Shown here: piece after piece, positions 41,935 to 50,882 of the stretch
Layout: each line of letters begins with the position of its first letter
How positions within the stretch are numbered: the stretch's first letter is position 1
Assembly: GCF_003369795.1 (NCBI RefSeq)
Contig: NZ_CP026730.1
Span: 6,749,001 to 6,813,000, forward strand
Origin: Streptomyces sp. CB09001
Lineage (GTDB): Bacteria; Actinomycetota; Actinomycetes; Streptomycetales; Streptomycetaceae
DNA: 64,000 nt
Direction: 5' to 3'
Notes under the pieces: model-generated
The model's input: only the letters and a program-made list of their open reading frames with translations
Databases searched by the model: none
What the model was told of the DNA's origin: nothing
Translations under genes and position numbers: made by a program

Positions 41935-42720
41935 TCAGTTCCTGACCAGGAGCTGGAAGTCGAACGCGTACCGGGACGCGCGGTAGACGTGCGTTCCGTA
42001 CTCGACCGGCCGTCCTGTGTCGTCGTACGCCGTGCGCTGCATGGTGAGCAGCGCGGCGCCCTCCTGCTCGCCGAGGAGTTCGGCCTCCTCGCGCGAGGCG
42101 ATGCGGGCGCCGACGGTCTGGCGGGCGCTGTGCAGGGTGATGCCGCGGGCGCGCATCATCCGGTACAGGCCGGTCGACTCCAGCCGGGCGTCGTCGAGTT
42201 CCAGCAGGCCCGCCGGAAGGTGGTTGCACAGCATCGCCACCGGCTGGCCGTGGGTGAGGCGCAGCCGTTCCAGGACGGTCACCTCGGTGCCCTCCGCGAC
42301 GCCGAGGGCCGCCGCGACCTCGGCGGTGGCCGGAACGTCCTCGTTGCGCATCACCCGGGTCCCGGGGCCCTGTCCGGCCGCCTCCAGGTCGTCGTAGAGA
42401 CTGCTCAGTTCCAGCGGGCGTTTGACCTGGCTGTGCACCACCTGGGTGCCGACCCCGCGCCGCCGGACCAGCAGTCCCTTGTCGACCAGCGACTGGATGG
42501 CCTGCCGGACGGTCGGCCGGGACAGGCCGAGGCGGACGGAGAGGTCGACCTCGTTGCCCAGCAGGTTCCCCGGAGCGAGGACGCCGTGCTCGATCGCCGC
42601 CTCCAACTGCCGGGCCAGCTGGTAGTAGAGCGGCACCGGACTGCTCCGGTCCAGGGCGAAGTCCAGGGTTCCGGTCGCGGGGGCGGTCACGGCACGTGCG
42701 GGGTCGCCGGTCTTCGCCAT
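41935..42720 (-). CDS. GntR-family regulator with UTRA domain, iol operon
   Basis: A 261-aa HutC-subfamily GntR regulator. N-terminal wHTH: PLYYQLARQLEAAIEHGVLAPGNLLGNEVDLSVRLGLSRPTVRQAIQSLVDKGLLVRRRGVGTQV (span, residues about 33-96). The C-terminal UTRA ligand domain runs from VTVLERLRLTHGQPVAMLCNHLP to FDFQLLVRN. It is the last gene of the leftward iolC-aldolase-iolB-iolD run, 60 nt after iolD, so it is a good candidate for the local inositol regulator. TGTACTTACA at 47569 fits a HutC-type site. ATG at 42720. Confidence 0.85.
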   Translation of the reverse strand: MAKTGDPARAVTAPATGTLDFALDRSSPVPLYYQLARQLEAAIEHGVLAPGNLLGNEVDLSVRLGLSRPTVRQAIQSLVDKGLLVRRRGVGTQVVHSQVKRPLELSSLYDDLEAAGQGPGTRVMRNEDVPATAEVAAALGVAEGTEVTVLERLRLTHGQPVAMLCNHLPAGLLELDDARLESTGLYRMMRARGITLHSARQTVGARIASREEAELLGEQEGAALLTMQRTAYDDTGRPVEYGTHVYRASRYAFDFQLLVRN

Positions 42721-42780
42721 GGACGTACCTCCCTTGCGTAGGGGGACGGGCTGTCGGGGGAGCCGGGCAGGCCGGGGGCG

Positions 42781-44655
42781 TCAGAGGTGGCGGCGGCGGT
42801 CGGCTACGGCGCGCTCGTAGGCCGCACGCGCTCCGGTGGCCGCCTCGCGGGCCGACACCTCGGCCACCGGCACGTCCCACCAGGCCTCCGCGGGCGGGGC
42901 GGCCGACGGGGGCGCCGTCTCGACGTACACGCAGGTCGGGCGGGTCGCCGCACGGGCCGTCGCCAGTGCCTCGCGCAGCTCCCGCACCGTCTTGGCGCGC
43001 AGGACGTCCATGCCGAGGCTGGCCGCGTTGGCGGCGAGGTCGACGGGGAGCGGGGCGCCGGTGAAGGAGCCGTCGGCGACACGGTGGCGGTAGTCGGTGC
43101 CGAAGCGCTCGGCGCCGACCGACTCGGACAGGCCGCCGATGGACGCGTAGCCGTGGTTCTGGACCAGGACCAGCTTCACCGGCAAATCCTCCTGCACCGC
43201 GGTGACGATCTCCGTCGGGTTCATCAGATACGTGCCGTCGCCGACCAGGGCCCACACGGGGGTGTCGGGCGCGGCCTGCTGGACGCCGAGGGCGGCCGGG
43301 ATCTCGTAGCCCATGCAGGAGTAGCCGTACTCCAGGTGGTACTGGCGCGGGGAGCGGGCCCGCCAGAGCTTGTGCAGGTCGCCGGGGAGCGAGCCGGCCG
43401 CGTTGATCACCACGTCCTCGTCGCCGACGACGCCGTCCAGTGCGCCCAGCACCTGGGTCTGGGTCGGCACCGCGCCGTCGTCGTCGGCGCGGAACGCCGC
43501 CTCGACCGCCTCGTCCCAACGGCCCTTCCCGGCGCGGTACTCCGTCTCGTACGCCGCGTCCACCCGGTGCCCGGACAGCGCCTCCGTCAGGGCCGCGAGC
43601 CCCGACCGCGCGTCGCACACCAGGGTGTCGGCGGCGAGCTTGTGGGCGTCGAAGGCGGTGATGTTGAGGTTCAGGAAGCGGACGTCGGGGTGCTGGAAGA
43701 GGGTGCCGGAGGCGGTGGTGAAGTCCGTGTAGCGGGTGCCGACGCCGATCACCAGGTCCGCGGTGCGGGCGAGCGCGTCACTCACCGCGGTCCCGGTGTG
43801 GCCGATGCCGCCGAGGTCCGCCGGGTGGTCGTGGCGCAGCGCGCCCTTGCCGGCCTGGGTGGAGGCGACCGGGATGCCGGTGGCGTCCACGAGCGCCTTG
43901 AGGGCCTGTTCCGCCTCGCTGTGGTGCACACCGCCGCCCGCGACGACCAGCGGGCGGTCGGCGGCCCGGATCGCCCGGACGGCCTCGGCCAGCTCCGCCG
44001 GGTCGGGAGCCGGACGGCGCACCCGCCACACGCGGTCGGCGAAGAACTCCTCGGGCCAGTCGTACGCCTCCGCCTGCACGTCCTGGGGCAGTGCGAGGGT
44101 GACCGCACCGGTCTCCGCCGGGTCGCTGAGCACCCGCATCGCCTGGAGCGCGGAGGCGACCAGGGCCTCGGGGCGGGTGATCCGGTCGAAGTACCGGGAC
44201 ACGGGCCGGAGGGCGTCGTTGACGGACACGTCGGCCTCGACCGGGTGCTCCAGCTGCTGGAGGAGCGGGTCGGCGGCGTGCGAGGCGAAGTAGTCGCCGG
44301 GGAGGAGCAGGACCGGCAGGCGGTTGACGGTGGCGAGGGCGGCCCCGGTGACCAGGTTGGTGGCGCCGGGGCCGATGGAGGTCGTCACCGCCTGTGCGGA
44401 CAGGCGGTTGAGCTGCCGGGCGTGGCCCACGGCCGCGTGCACCATGGCCTGTTCGCTGCGGCCCTGGTGGAAGGGCATGACGTCGGCGTACTCGACCAGC
44501 GCCTGGCCGAGACCGGCCACGTTGCCGTGGCCGAAGATCCCCCAGGTGCCGGCGATCAGGCGGTGCCGCACGCCGTCGCGTTCGGTGTACTGCGCGGCCA
44601 GGAAACGCACCAGGGCCTGGGCGGTGGTCAGTCGGCGGGTGGCGGCGGCGCTCAT
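42781..44655 (-). CDS. iolD: 3D-(3,5/4)-trihydroxycyclohexane-1,2-dione acylhydrolase
   Basis: A 624-aa ThDP-dependent enzyme that hydrolyses the diketo-inositol ring. N-terminal Pyr domain: WGIFGHGNVAGLGQAL with FHQGRSEQAMVHAAVG (ThDP Glu region). C-terminal PP domain: VGDGTYLMNPTEIVTAVQEDLPVKLVLVQNHGYASIGGL, i.e. the GDG-x23-N-type ThDP/Mg site. Length and motifs agree with B. subtilis IolD. ATG at 44655, overlapping the iolB stop by 4 nt. Confidence 0.94.
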   Translation of the reverse strand: MSAAATRRLTTAQALVRFLAAQYTERDGVRHRLIAGTWGIFGHGNVAGLGQALVEYADVMPFHQGRSEQAMVHAAVGHARQLNRLSAQAVTTSIGPGATNLVTGAALATVNRLPVLLLPGDYFASHAADPLLQQLEHPVEADVSVNDALRPVSRYFDRITRPEALVASALQAMRVLSDPAETGAVTLALPQDVQAEAYDWPEEFFADRVWRVRRPAPDPAELAEAVRAIRAADRPLVVAGGGVHHSEAEQALKALVDATGIPVASTQAGKGALRHDHPADLGGIGHTGTAVSDALARTADLVIGVGTRYTDFTTASGTLFQHPDVRFLNLNITAFDAHKLAADTLVCDARSGLAALTEALSGHRVDAAYETEYRAGKGRWDEAVEAAFRADDDGAVPTQTQVLGALDGVVGDEDVVINAAGSLPGDLHKLWRARSPRQYHLEYGYSCMGYEIPAALGVQQAAPDTPVWALVGDGTYLMNPTEIVTAVQEDLPVKLVLVQNHGYASIGGLSESVGAERFGTDYRHRVADGSFTGAPLPVDLAANAASLGMDVLRAKTVRELREALATARAATRPTCVYVETAPPSAAPPAEAWWDVPVAEVSAREAATGARAAYERAVADRRRHL

Positions 44656-45548
44656 GCGGACCTCTCCGGTGCGGTGTAGAGGGGGAGTCGGGGGTCGACC
44701 GGCTGGTCGGGCCAGGTGTCCCGGATCCAGGCGTGGTCGGGGTGGTCGCAGATCAGCCAGGCGCGTTCGGCCTCCGGCCCCGCCATGACGTTGAGGTAGT
44801 ACATGTGGTGGCCGGGGACCGCCATCGACGGCCCGTGCCAGCCGTCGGGGATCAGCACGACGTCCCCGTCGCGCACTTCGGCGAGGACGTCGGTCCCCTG
44901 CCCCTGCCCGGACGGTGAGACGCGCTGGTAGCCGAGGCCCGGGGTGCCGTCGTGGGCCGCGAACTCGAAGTAGTAGACCTCCTCCAGCACCGACTCCTCG
45001 CCGGGGCGGTGCTCGTCGTGCTTGTGGGGCGGGAAGGAGGACCAGTTGCCGCCCGGGGTGAGCACCTCGACCGCGATCAGCCTGTCGCACTCGAACACCC
45101 CGGCCGCCCCGAAGTTGTTGACCTGCCGCGAACAGTTCCCGGTGCCGCGCAGCTCCACCGGCACCGAGGACGCCGGGCCGTAGCGGGCGGGCAGGCGGCG
45201 GGTGCAGCGGGCGCCGGCCAGCGCGAACCGGCCGCCGCCGGTGGAGGTCAGGGTCGTGCGGGCGTCGCGCGGGACGTACGCGAAGTCGGTGACGCCGGTG
45301 AACACGCCGTCCCGGCCGGCCAGTTCGAAGGTGTCCTGGCCGAAGTCGTCGGCGGCCGCGACCGTGCAGCCGCCGCTCAGCGGCAGGACGATCCACTCGC
45401 TGTCACCGCTGTCGAAGGTGTGGCCGCCGCCGGGCGGCAGGTTCACCACGCGCAGGCTGGAGTAGCCCCAGCCCGCGCTCTCGGGCGTCACGTCCACGGC
45501 GTACCGGCCGTCCGCCGCCGCCTTGCCCGCGGGAAGGTGATACGTCAT
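44652..45548 (-). CDS. iolB: 5-deoxy-glucuronate isomerase
   Basis: A 298-aa bicupin isomerase converting 5-deoxy-glucuronate to 2-deoxy-5-keto-gluconate. Seen: WGYSSLRVVNLPPGGGHTFDSGDSEWIVLPLSGGC (first cupin), WSSFPPHKHDEHRPGEESVLEEVYYFEF (metal-binding PPHKHD and E) and VLIPDGWHGPSMAVPGHHMYYLNVMAG (second cupin). ATG at 45548; the frame is open 11 codons further upstream. Cotranslated with iolD. Confidence 0.94.
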   Translation of the reverse strand: MTYHLPAGKAAADGRYAVDVTPESAGWGYSSLRVVNLPPGGGHTFDSGDSEWIVLPLSGGCTVAAADDFGQDTFELAGRDGVFTGVTDFAYVPRDARTTLTSTGGGRFALAGARCTRRLPARYGPASSVPVELRGTGNCSRQVNNFGAAGVFECDRLIAVEVLTPGGNWSSFPPHKHDEHRPGEESVLEEVYYFEFAAHDGTPGLGYQRVSPSGQGQGTDVLAEVRDGDVVLIPDGWHGPSMAVPGHHMYYLNVMAGPEAERAWLICDHPDHAWIRDTWPDQPVDPRLPLYTAPERSA

Positions 45549-45618
45549 CGTCCGCTCCTCCGCCTCTCCTCGCTCACCCAAGTCCGGTCACGGCGACCCC
45601 GCTGGAGCAGCCGCCTGT

Positions 45619-46515
45619 TCACAGCAGTCCGACGGCCGTGTCCACCGCCTCCTCCACGCTGCCCCCGGCCGGGTAGAGCAGCGAGCGGCCGACCACCATG
45701 CCCTGCACGGTGGGCAGCCGCAGGGCCTTGCGCCAGCGTTCGTAGGCCGCGCTCTGGTCCGCCGGGGAGCCGCCTATGTCGCCGCCGAGCAGGACCGCGG
45801 GCAGCGTGGAGGTCTCCAGGACCTCGGCCATGTCGTCCGGGTTCCGGGTGACGGGCAGTTTCAGCCAGGTGTAGGCCGAGGTGCCGCCGAGACCCGACGC
45901 GATGGCGATGGAGCGGGTCACAGCCTCGGCCGACAGGTCGTTGCGGACCCGCCCGTCGATCCGGCGGGACATGAACGGCTCCACGAACAACGGCAGTCGG
46001 CGCTCCGCCATGGCGTCGACCGCCCGGGCGCTCGCCTCCATCGTGGCCAGCGAACCGGGGTCGTCGTAGTCGATGCGCAGCAGCAGCTTGCCCGCGTCGA
46101 AGCGCAGTCGGGCGATGTCCTCGGCGCGGTGGCCGGTGAAGCGGTCGTCCATCTCGAAGGCGGCGCCCGCGAGTCCGCCGCGGTTCATCGAGCCCATGAC
46201 GACCTTGTTCTCCAGCACACCGAGCAGCAGCAGGTCCTCCAGCACGTCCGCGGTGGCGAGCACCCCGTCCACACCGGGCCGGGACAGCGCGGTGCACAGG
46301 CGTTCCAGCAGGTCGGCCCGGTTGGCCATGGCGAGCCCGCGGTCGCCGACGCCGAGCGCGCCGCGCGCCGGGTGGTCGGCGGCCACGATCATCAGGCGGC
46401 CGGAGTCGCCGATCAGCGGACGGCGTACCCGGCGGGCCGCGGCCTCGGCGATCGCCTCCGGGTGCCGGGCGCGGACCGCGGTGAGGTCCGGGATGCTGGA
46501 GATGCTGAGGGACAA
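45619..46515 (-). CDS. IolJ-type aldolase (Cgl0159-family TIM barrel)
   Basis: A 298-aa (beta/alpha)8 protein of the Cgl0159 group found in actinobacterial inositol clusters. LMIVAADHPARGALGVG is the first strand; GVLATADVLEDLLLLGVLENKVVMGSMNRGGL, LLRIDYDDPGSLATME, SAYTWLKLPVTRN (Lys for Schiff base) and AVLLGGDIGG follow. The likely reaction is cleavage of 2-deoxy-5-keto-gluconate 6-phosphate to DHAP and malonate semialdehyde, as done by IolJ in Bacillus, though IolJ itself is class II. It lies between iolC and iolB. Confidence 0.8.
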   Translation of the reverse strand: MSLSISSIPDLTAVRARHPEAIAEAAARRVRRPLIGDSGRLMIVAADHPARGALGVGDRGLAMANRADLLERLCTALSRPGVDGVLATADVLEDLLLLGVLENKVVMGSMNRGGLAGAAFEMDDRFTGHRAEDIARLRFDAGKLLLRIDYDDPGSLATMEASARAVDAMAERRLPLFVEPFMSRRIDGRVRNDLSAEAVTRSIAIASGLGGTSAYTWLKLPVTRNPDDMAEVLETSTLPAVLLGGDIGGSPADQSAAYERWRKALRLPTVQGMVVGRSLLYPAGGSVEEAVDTAVGLL

Positions 46516-46528
46516 GGCGTTGCTCCGT

Positions 46529-47491
46529 TCAGGGAGTGGCTCGCGCGAGGAGGTCGTCGACCTCCGCCTCGGTGGGCATCGCGGAGGAACAGGCGAGGCG
46601 GGAGGCGACGAGGGCGCCGGCCGCGTTGGCGTATCGCATGATCCGCTCCAGCTCCCAGCCGGAGAGCAGACCGTGGCACAGGGAGCCGCCGAACGCGTCG
46701 CCCGCGCCCAGTCCGTTGACCACCTCGACCGGGACCGGCGGCACCTCGGCCGACCGGCCGTCGCGGTGCACGGCGAGTACGCCCTTGGGGCCCTGCTTGA
46801 CGACGGCCAGTTCCACGCCGGCCGCCAGCAGCGCCTCCGCGCAGGCGCGGGGTTCGCGCACGCCCGTGGCGATCTCGCACTCGTCCAGGTTGCCGACCGC
46901 GACGGTCGCGTGCCCGAGCGCCTCGGCGTAGTACGGGCGGGCCTGGCCGGGGTCGGCCCAGAACATGGGGCGCCAGTCCAGGTCGAAGACCGTGGTGCCG
47001 GACTTCGCGCGGTGGGCGAGGGCGGCCAGCGTCGCCGTGCGGCTCGGTTCCTCGCTCAGTCCGGTGCCGGTCATCCAGAAGATCGAGGCCGCGCGGATCG
47101 CGTCGAGGTCCAGCTCCTCCGGGTGGATCTCCAGGTCCGGTGCCTTGGGGCGGCGGTAGAAGTAGAGCGGGAAGTCGTCCGGCGGGAAGATCTCGCAGAA
47201 CGTCACCGGCGTCGGGTACGCCGCGACCGGGGTGACCCAGCGGTCGTCGACGCCGAACTCCTTCAGCGCGCCGTGCAGATAGCCGCCGAAGGGGTCGTCG
47301 CCCGTGCGGGTGATCACGGCCGTGGCGCGGCCGAGCCGGGCGGCCGCGACCGCGACGTTGGAGGCCGAACCGCCGAGAAACTTGCCGAAGGTCTCAACCT
47401 CCGCCAGGGGTACGCCCGTCTGCAGAGGATAGAGATCGACACCGATGCGGCCCATCGTGATCAGATCGAAACGCGGGACTGACTCGGCCAT
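46529..47491 (-). CDS. iolC: 5-dehydro-2-deoxygluconokinase
   Basis: A 320-aa PfkB-family sugar kinase. N-terminal RVD: ITMGRIGVDLYPLQTGVPLAEVETFGKFLGGSASNVAVAAARLG (span, with the GGSASNVA signature); C-terminal PfkB motif NGLGAGDAFGGSLCHGLLSG with the catalytic Asp. It phosphorylates DKG to DKG-6-P. First gene of the leftward operon; its ATG at 47491 faces the binding-protein gene across the divergent promoter region. Confidence 0.93.
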   Translation of the reverse strand: MAESVPRFDLITMGRIGVDLYPLQTGVPLAEVETFGKFLGGSASNVAVAAARLGRATAVITRTGDDPFGGYLHGALKEFGVDDRWVTPVAAYPTPVTFCEIFPPDDFPLYFYRRPKAPDLEIHPEELDLDAIRAASIFWMTGTGLSEEPSRTATLAALAHRAKSGTTVFDLDWRPMFWADPGQARPYYAEALGHATVAVGNLDECEIATGVREPRACAEALLAAGVELAVVKQGPKGVLAVHRDGRSAEVPPVPVEVVNGLGAGDAFGGSLCHGLLSGWELERIMRYANAAGALVASRLACSSAMPTEAEVDDLLARATP

Positions 47492-47743
47492 GTGCGACGC
47501 TCCTTTGGCTGGGCGGGGGCCTGCCGCCTCTCAGGTGTATGACTCCTGGACGACGCTGTCAATACTTTGTACTTACATTCGGACCTGTGAGTGAAATGAT
47601 GTCTTGACAAAGTATTGACAGTGGGCGTCCCAAGGACTTGTATCCGGTCCCAGCGCAGCAACAGCCATTCTTCTCGGGTCTGGCACTCGGGTCAGGCACA
47701 CGGCTCTCCCGTCGCACAGTCGCACAGTGAGGTGCAGGAAAAG
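47492..47743. promoter_or_regulatory. Divergent iol promoter region with a 15-bp perfect inverted repeat
   Basis: Arms CTGTCAATACTTTGT (47556-47570) and its exact complement (47607-47621) flank 36 nt. Each arm holds an outward-facing TTGACA. On the plus strand TTGACA (47615-47620) is followed after 17 nt by TTGTAT, a plausible vegetative promoter; the minus-strand TTGACA has a TACACC at the same spacing. TGTACTTACA (47569-47578) is a possible HutC/GntR half-palindrome. Both divergent operons are probably controlled from here. Confidence 0.75.
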
Positions 47744-48766
47744 ATGGACCGCTCTTCGCACGCCCGCTCCCGCAGATTCGCCCCTGCCGTGGCCCTCGCC
47801 GCCGCCGCGGCCCTGACCCTCGCCGGCTGCTCCAGCGGCTCGGGCGGGAAGAAGGCCGACGAGGAGGGCGACTCGGGCGCCTCCGCGGGCAAGGCGAACA
47901 CCCCCCGCATGACGGTCGCCCTGGTCACCCACCAGGCCCCCGGCGACACCTTCTGGGACATCGTCCGCAAGGGCGCCCAGGCCGCCGCCGACAAGGACAA
48001 CGTCAAGCTCGTCTACTCCGCCGACCCGAACGCGGGCAACCAGGCCAACCTGGTGCAGAACGCGATCGACCAGAAGGTCGACGGCATCGCCGTCACCCTC
48101 GCCAAGCCGGACGCCCTGCGGAGCGTCCTCGACAAGGCGGAGCAGGCCGGCATACCCGTGGTCGGGCTCAACTCCGGTCTGGCGGACTGGAAGAAGCTCG
48201 GCCTGATGGAGTTCTTCGGCCAGGACGAGAGCGTGGCCGGCGAGGCGCTCGGCAAGCGGCTCAACGAGGACGGGGCGAAGAACGCCGTCTGCGTCATCCA
48301 CGAGCAGGGCAACGTCGGCCTGACCCAGCGCTGCGAGGGCGTGAAGAAGACCTTCGAGGGGTCCATCGAAACCCTCTACGTCAACGGCACCGACATGCCC
48401 TCGGTGAAGTCGACCATCACCGCCAAGCTCAAGCAGGACGGCGACATCGACCACCTCGTCACGCTCGGCGCACCCTTCGCCATGACGGCCGTGCAGTCGG
48501 TGGACGAGTCCGGCAGCAAGGCCAAGGTCGCCACCTTCGACCTCAACAAGGAACTGACCGGCGCCATCGAGAAGGGCGACATCGAGTTCGCCGTCGACCA
48601 GCAGCCCTACCTCCAGGGCTACCTCGCGGTCGACGGACTGTGGCTCTACAAGAACAACGGCAACTACAGCGGCGGCGGTGAGCAGCCGGTGCTGACCGGC
48701 CCGGCCTTCGTCGACAAGACCAACGTCAAGGCCGTCGCCGAGTTCGCCTCGAAGGGCACCCGGTGA
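47744..48766 (+). CDS. ABC substrate-binding lipoprotein, probably inositol
   Basis: A 340-aa ribose-type binding lipoprotein. Signal: RSRRFAPAVALAAAAALTLAGC with lipobox LAGC (Cys about residue 29). The mature domain has MTVALVTHQAPGDTFWDIVRKGAQAAADKDNVKL, NAIDQKVDGIAVTLAKPDAL and GFVGQDE-like FFGQDESVAGEALG. Location between iol operons suggests myo-inositol as ligand (IbpA/InoE-like role). ATG at 47744 with AGGAAAAG upstream; the frame is open further back to 47615 but through the promoter. Confidence 0.88.
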   Translation: MDRSSHARSRRFAPAVALAAAAALTLAGCSSGSGGKKADEEGDSGASAGKANTPRMTVALVTHQAPGDTFWDIVRKGAQAAADKDNVKLVYSADPNAGNQANLVQNAIDQKVDGIAVTLAKPDALRSVLDKAEQAGIPVVGLNSGLADWKKLGLMEFFGQDESVAGEALGKRLNEDGAKNAVCVIHEQGNVGLTQRCEGVKKTFEGSIETLYVNGTDMPSVKSTITAKLKQDGDIDHLVTLGAPFAMTAVQSVDESGSKAKVATFDLNKELTGAIEKGDIEFAVDQQPYLQGYLAVDGLWLYKNNGNYSGGGEQPVLTGPAFVDKTNVKAVAEFASKGTR

Positions 48767-49842
48767 TGAGCATGGCCCAACAGGCTGAGCCGGCGGTGAG
48801 CACACCGCCGGCCCCCGGCCCCAAGGAGACCGACGGACGGACCCGTGAGCGCCCCGTGGCGCTGCGGCTGCTCGCCCGGCCGGAGGTCGGGGTCTTCCTC
48901 GGCGCCGTCGCCGTGTTCGTCTTCTTCCTGATCGCCGCGCCCACCCTCCGCGACGGCGGCTCCATGGCGACGGTGCTGTACCAGTCGTCCACCATCGGCA
49001 TCATGGCGCTGCCCGTCGCCCTGCTGATGATCGGCGGCGAGTTCGACCTGTCCGCCGGTGTCGCCGTGGTCACCTCGGCGCTCACCGCGGGCATGCTCAG
49101 CTACCAGCTGACCGTGAACGTCTGGATGGGCGTCGTCGTCGCCCTCGTCGCCTCGCTCGCCGTCGGCGCCTTCAACGGCTGGGTGCTGGTGAAGACCGGC
49201 CTGCCGAGCTTCCTGGTGACCCTCGCCACCTTCCTGGTCCTCCAGGGCGTCAACCTCGCCGTCACCAAGCTCGTCACCGGGAACGTCGCCACCGACGACA
49301 TCAGCGACATGGACGGCTTCGACCAGGCCAAGTCCCTGTTCGCCTCGTCCTTCGACGTCGGCGGCGTCGAGGTGAAGATCACGGTGGTGTGGTGGCTGGT
49401 CTTCGCCGCCCTGGCCACCTGGGTACTGCTGCGCACCAAGTACGGCAACTGGATCTTCGCCGTCGGCGGCAGCCAGGAGTCCGCCCGCGCGGTCGGCGTG
49501 CCGGTCACCTTCACCAAGATCACGCTGTTCATGCTGGTCGGCTTCGGCGCCTGGTTCGTCGGCATGCACCAGCTGTTCTCCTTCAACACCGTGCAGTCCG
49601 GAGAGGGCGTCGGCCAGGAGCTGATCTACATCGCCGCGGCGGTCATCGGCGGCTGTCTGCTCACCGGCGGCTACGGCTCCGCGATCGGCCCCGTCTTCGG
49701 CGCCTTCATGTTCGGCATGGTGAACCAGGGCATCGTCTTCGCGGGCTGGAACCCCGACTGGTTCAAGGCCTTCCTCGGCGTGATGCTCCTCGGCGCCGTC
49801 CTCATCAACCTGTACGTCCGCCGCGCCGCGACCCGGAGGTGA
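48766..49842 (+). CDS. ABC permease, probably inositol
   Basis: A 358-aa RbsC-like permease. About nine helices; signature LPVALLMIGGEFDLSAGVAVVTSAL (GEFDLS-x-G motif), EAA-like GSQESARAVGVPVTFTKITLFMLV. The ATG at 48766 overlaps the binding-protein stop (TGATG). A 40-residue hydrophilic N-terminus precedes the first helix. Partner of the flanking binding protein and ATPase. Confidence 0.9.
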   Translation: MSMAQQAEPAVSTPPAPGPKETDGRTRERPVALRLLARPEVGVFLGAVAVFVFFLIAAPTLRDGGSMATVLYQSSTIGIMALPVALLMIGGEFDLSAGVAVVTSALTAGMLSYQLTVNVWMGVVVALVASLAVGAFNGWVLVKTGLPSFLVTLATFLVLQGVNLAVTKLVTGNVATDDISDMDGFDQAKSLFASSFDVGGVEVKITVVWWLVFAALATWVLLRTKYGNWIFAVGGSQESARAVGVPVTFTKITLFMLVGFGAWFVGMHQLFSFNTVQSGEGVGQELIYIAAAVIGGCLLTGGYGSAIGPVFGAFMFGMVNQGIVFAGWNPDWFKAFLGVMLLGAVLINLYVRRAATRR

Positions 49843-49848
49843 TCGGAA

Positions 49849-50880
49849 ATGACCAGCAAGACCCCCGCAGCCCCCGGCACCCACGGCGCCGTCCTCGCCG
49901 ACCCCGCACCCGAGCAGGACCGCCCGCTCGTCGAACTGCGCCGCGCCGGCAAGTCCTACGGCAACATCCGCGCCCTGCACGGCGTCGACCTCGTCGTGCA
50001 CCCCGGCAAGGTGACCTGCGTGCTCGGTGACAACGGTGCCGGCAAGTCCACCCTCATCAAGATCATCTCCGGGCTGCACCAGCACACCGAGGGCGAGTTC
50101 CTCGTCGACGGCGACGCGGTGCGCTTCGGCACCCCGCGCGACGCGCTCGCCCGCGGCATCGCCACGGTCTACCAGGACCTCGCCACGATCCCGCTGATGC
50201 CCGTGTGGCGGAACTTCTTCCTCGGTTCCGAGATGACCAAGGGTCCGTGGCCCGTGCGCCGCCTCGACATCGCCCGCATGAAGCGGACCGCCGACGAGGA
50301 ACTGCGCAACATGGGCATCGTCCTGGACGACCTCGAACAGCCCATCGGCACCCTCTCCGGCGGCCAGCGCCAGTGCGTCGCCATCGCCCGCGCCGTCTAC
50401 TTCGGCGCCCGCGTCCTCATCCTCGACGAGCCCACCGCCGCGCTCGGCGTCAAGCAGTCCGGCGTGGTCCTCAAGTACATCGCCGCCGCCCGCGAACGCG
50501 GACTCGGCGTCATCTTCATCACCCACAACCCCCACCACGCCTACATGGTCGGCGACCACTTCAGCGTGCTGCGCCTGGGCACCCTCGAACTGAGCGCGGC
50601 CCGCGCCGACATCACCCTCGAAGCACTCACCAACCACATGGCGGGCGGCGCCGAACTGGCCGCCCTCAAGCACGAGCTGGCGCAGGTCGGCGGCGTCGAC
50701 GTGGAGTCGCTCCCCGACGACGCGGGCGCCGCGGCGAAGGCCGCCGCACCCGGTACTGCGGCGAAGGACTCCGCACCCGATACTGCCGACAGGACCGACT
50801 CCGACGCATCCGACGCGGCGGAGTCCGACGCCGCCGCCTCCGACAGCACCGCATCCGGCACCGCCGAAGGGAAGGCCTGA
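49849..50880 (+). CDS. ABC ATPase, probably inositol; single domain with acidic tail
   Basis: A 343-aa ATPase with one NBD: Walker A GDNGAGKSTLIKI (about residues 57-69), Q-loop VYQDLATIP, signature LSGGQRQCVAIAR, Walker B VLILDEPTAAL and His loop FITHNPHH. Ribose-type importers usually have a two-NBD ATPase of about 500 aa; here there is only one, so it must dimerise. From about residue 285 to the end is a repetitive Ala/Asp/Ser/Thr-rich tail. ATG at 49849 with a CGGAGGTGATC site. Confidence 0.9.
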   Translation: MTSKTPAAPGTHGAVLADPAPEQDRPLVELRRAGKSYGNIRALHGVDLVVHPGKVTCVLGDNGAGKSTLIKIISGLHQHTEGEFLVDGDAVRFGTPRDALARGIATVYQDLATIPLMPVWRNFFLGSEMTKGPWPVRRLDIARMKRTADEELRNMGIVLDDLEQPIGTLSGGQRQCVAIARAVYFGARVLILDEPTAALGVKQSGVVLKYIAAARERGLGVIFITHNPHHAYMVGDHFSVLRLGTLELSAARADITLEALTNHMAGGAELAALKHELAQVGGVDVESLPDDAGAAAKAAAPGTAAKDSAPDTADRTDSDASDAAESDAAASDSTASGTAEGKA

Positions 50881-50882
50881 GC

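Noticed and set aside
47604..47620. Tandem TTGACA boxes as two separate plus-strand promoters
   Set aside because: Only the second TTGACA has a -10-like hexamer at 17 nt; the first is better explained as part of the inverted repeat.
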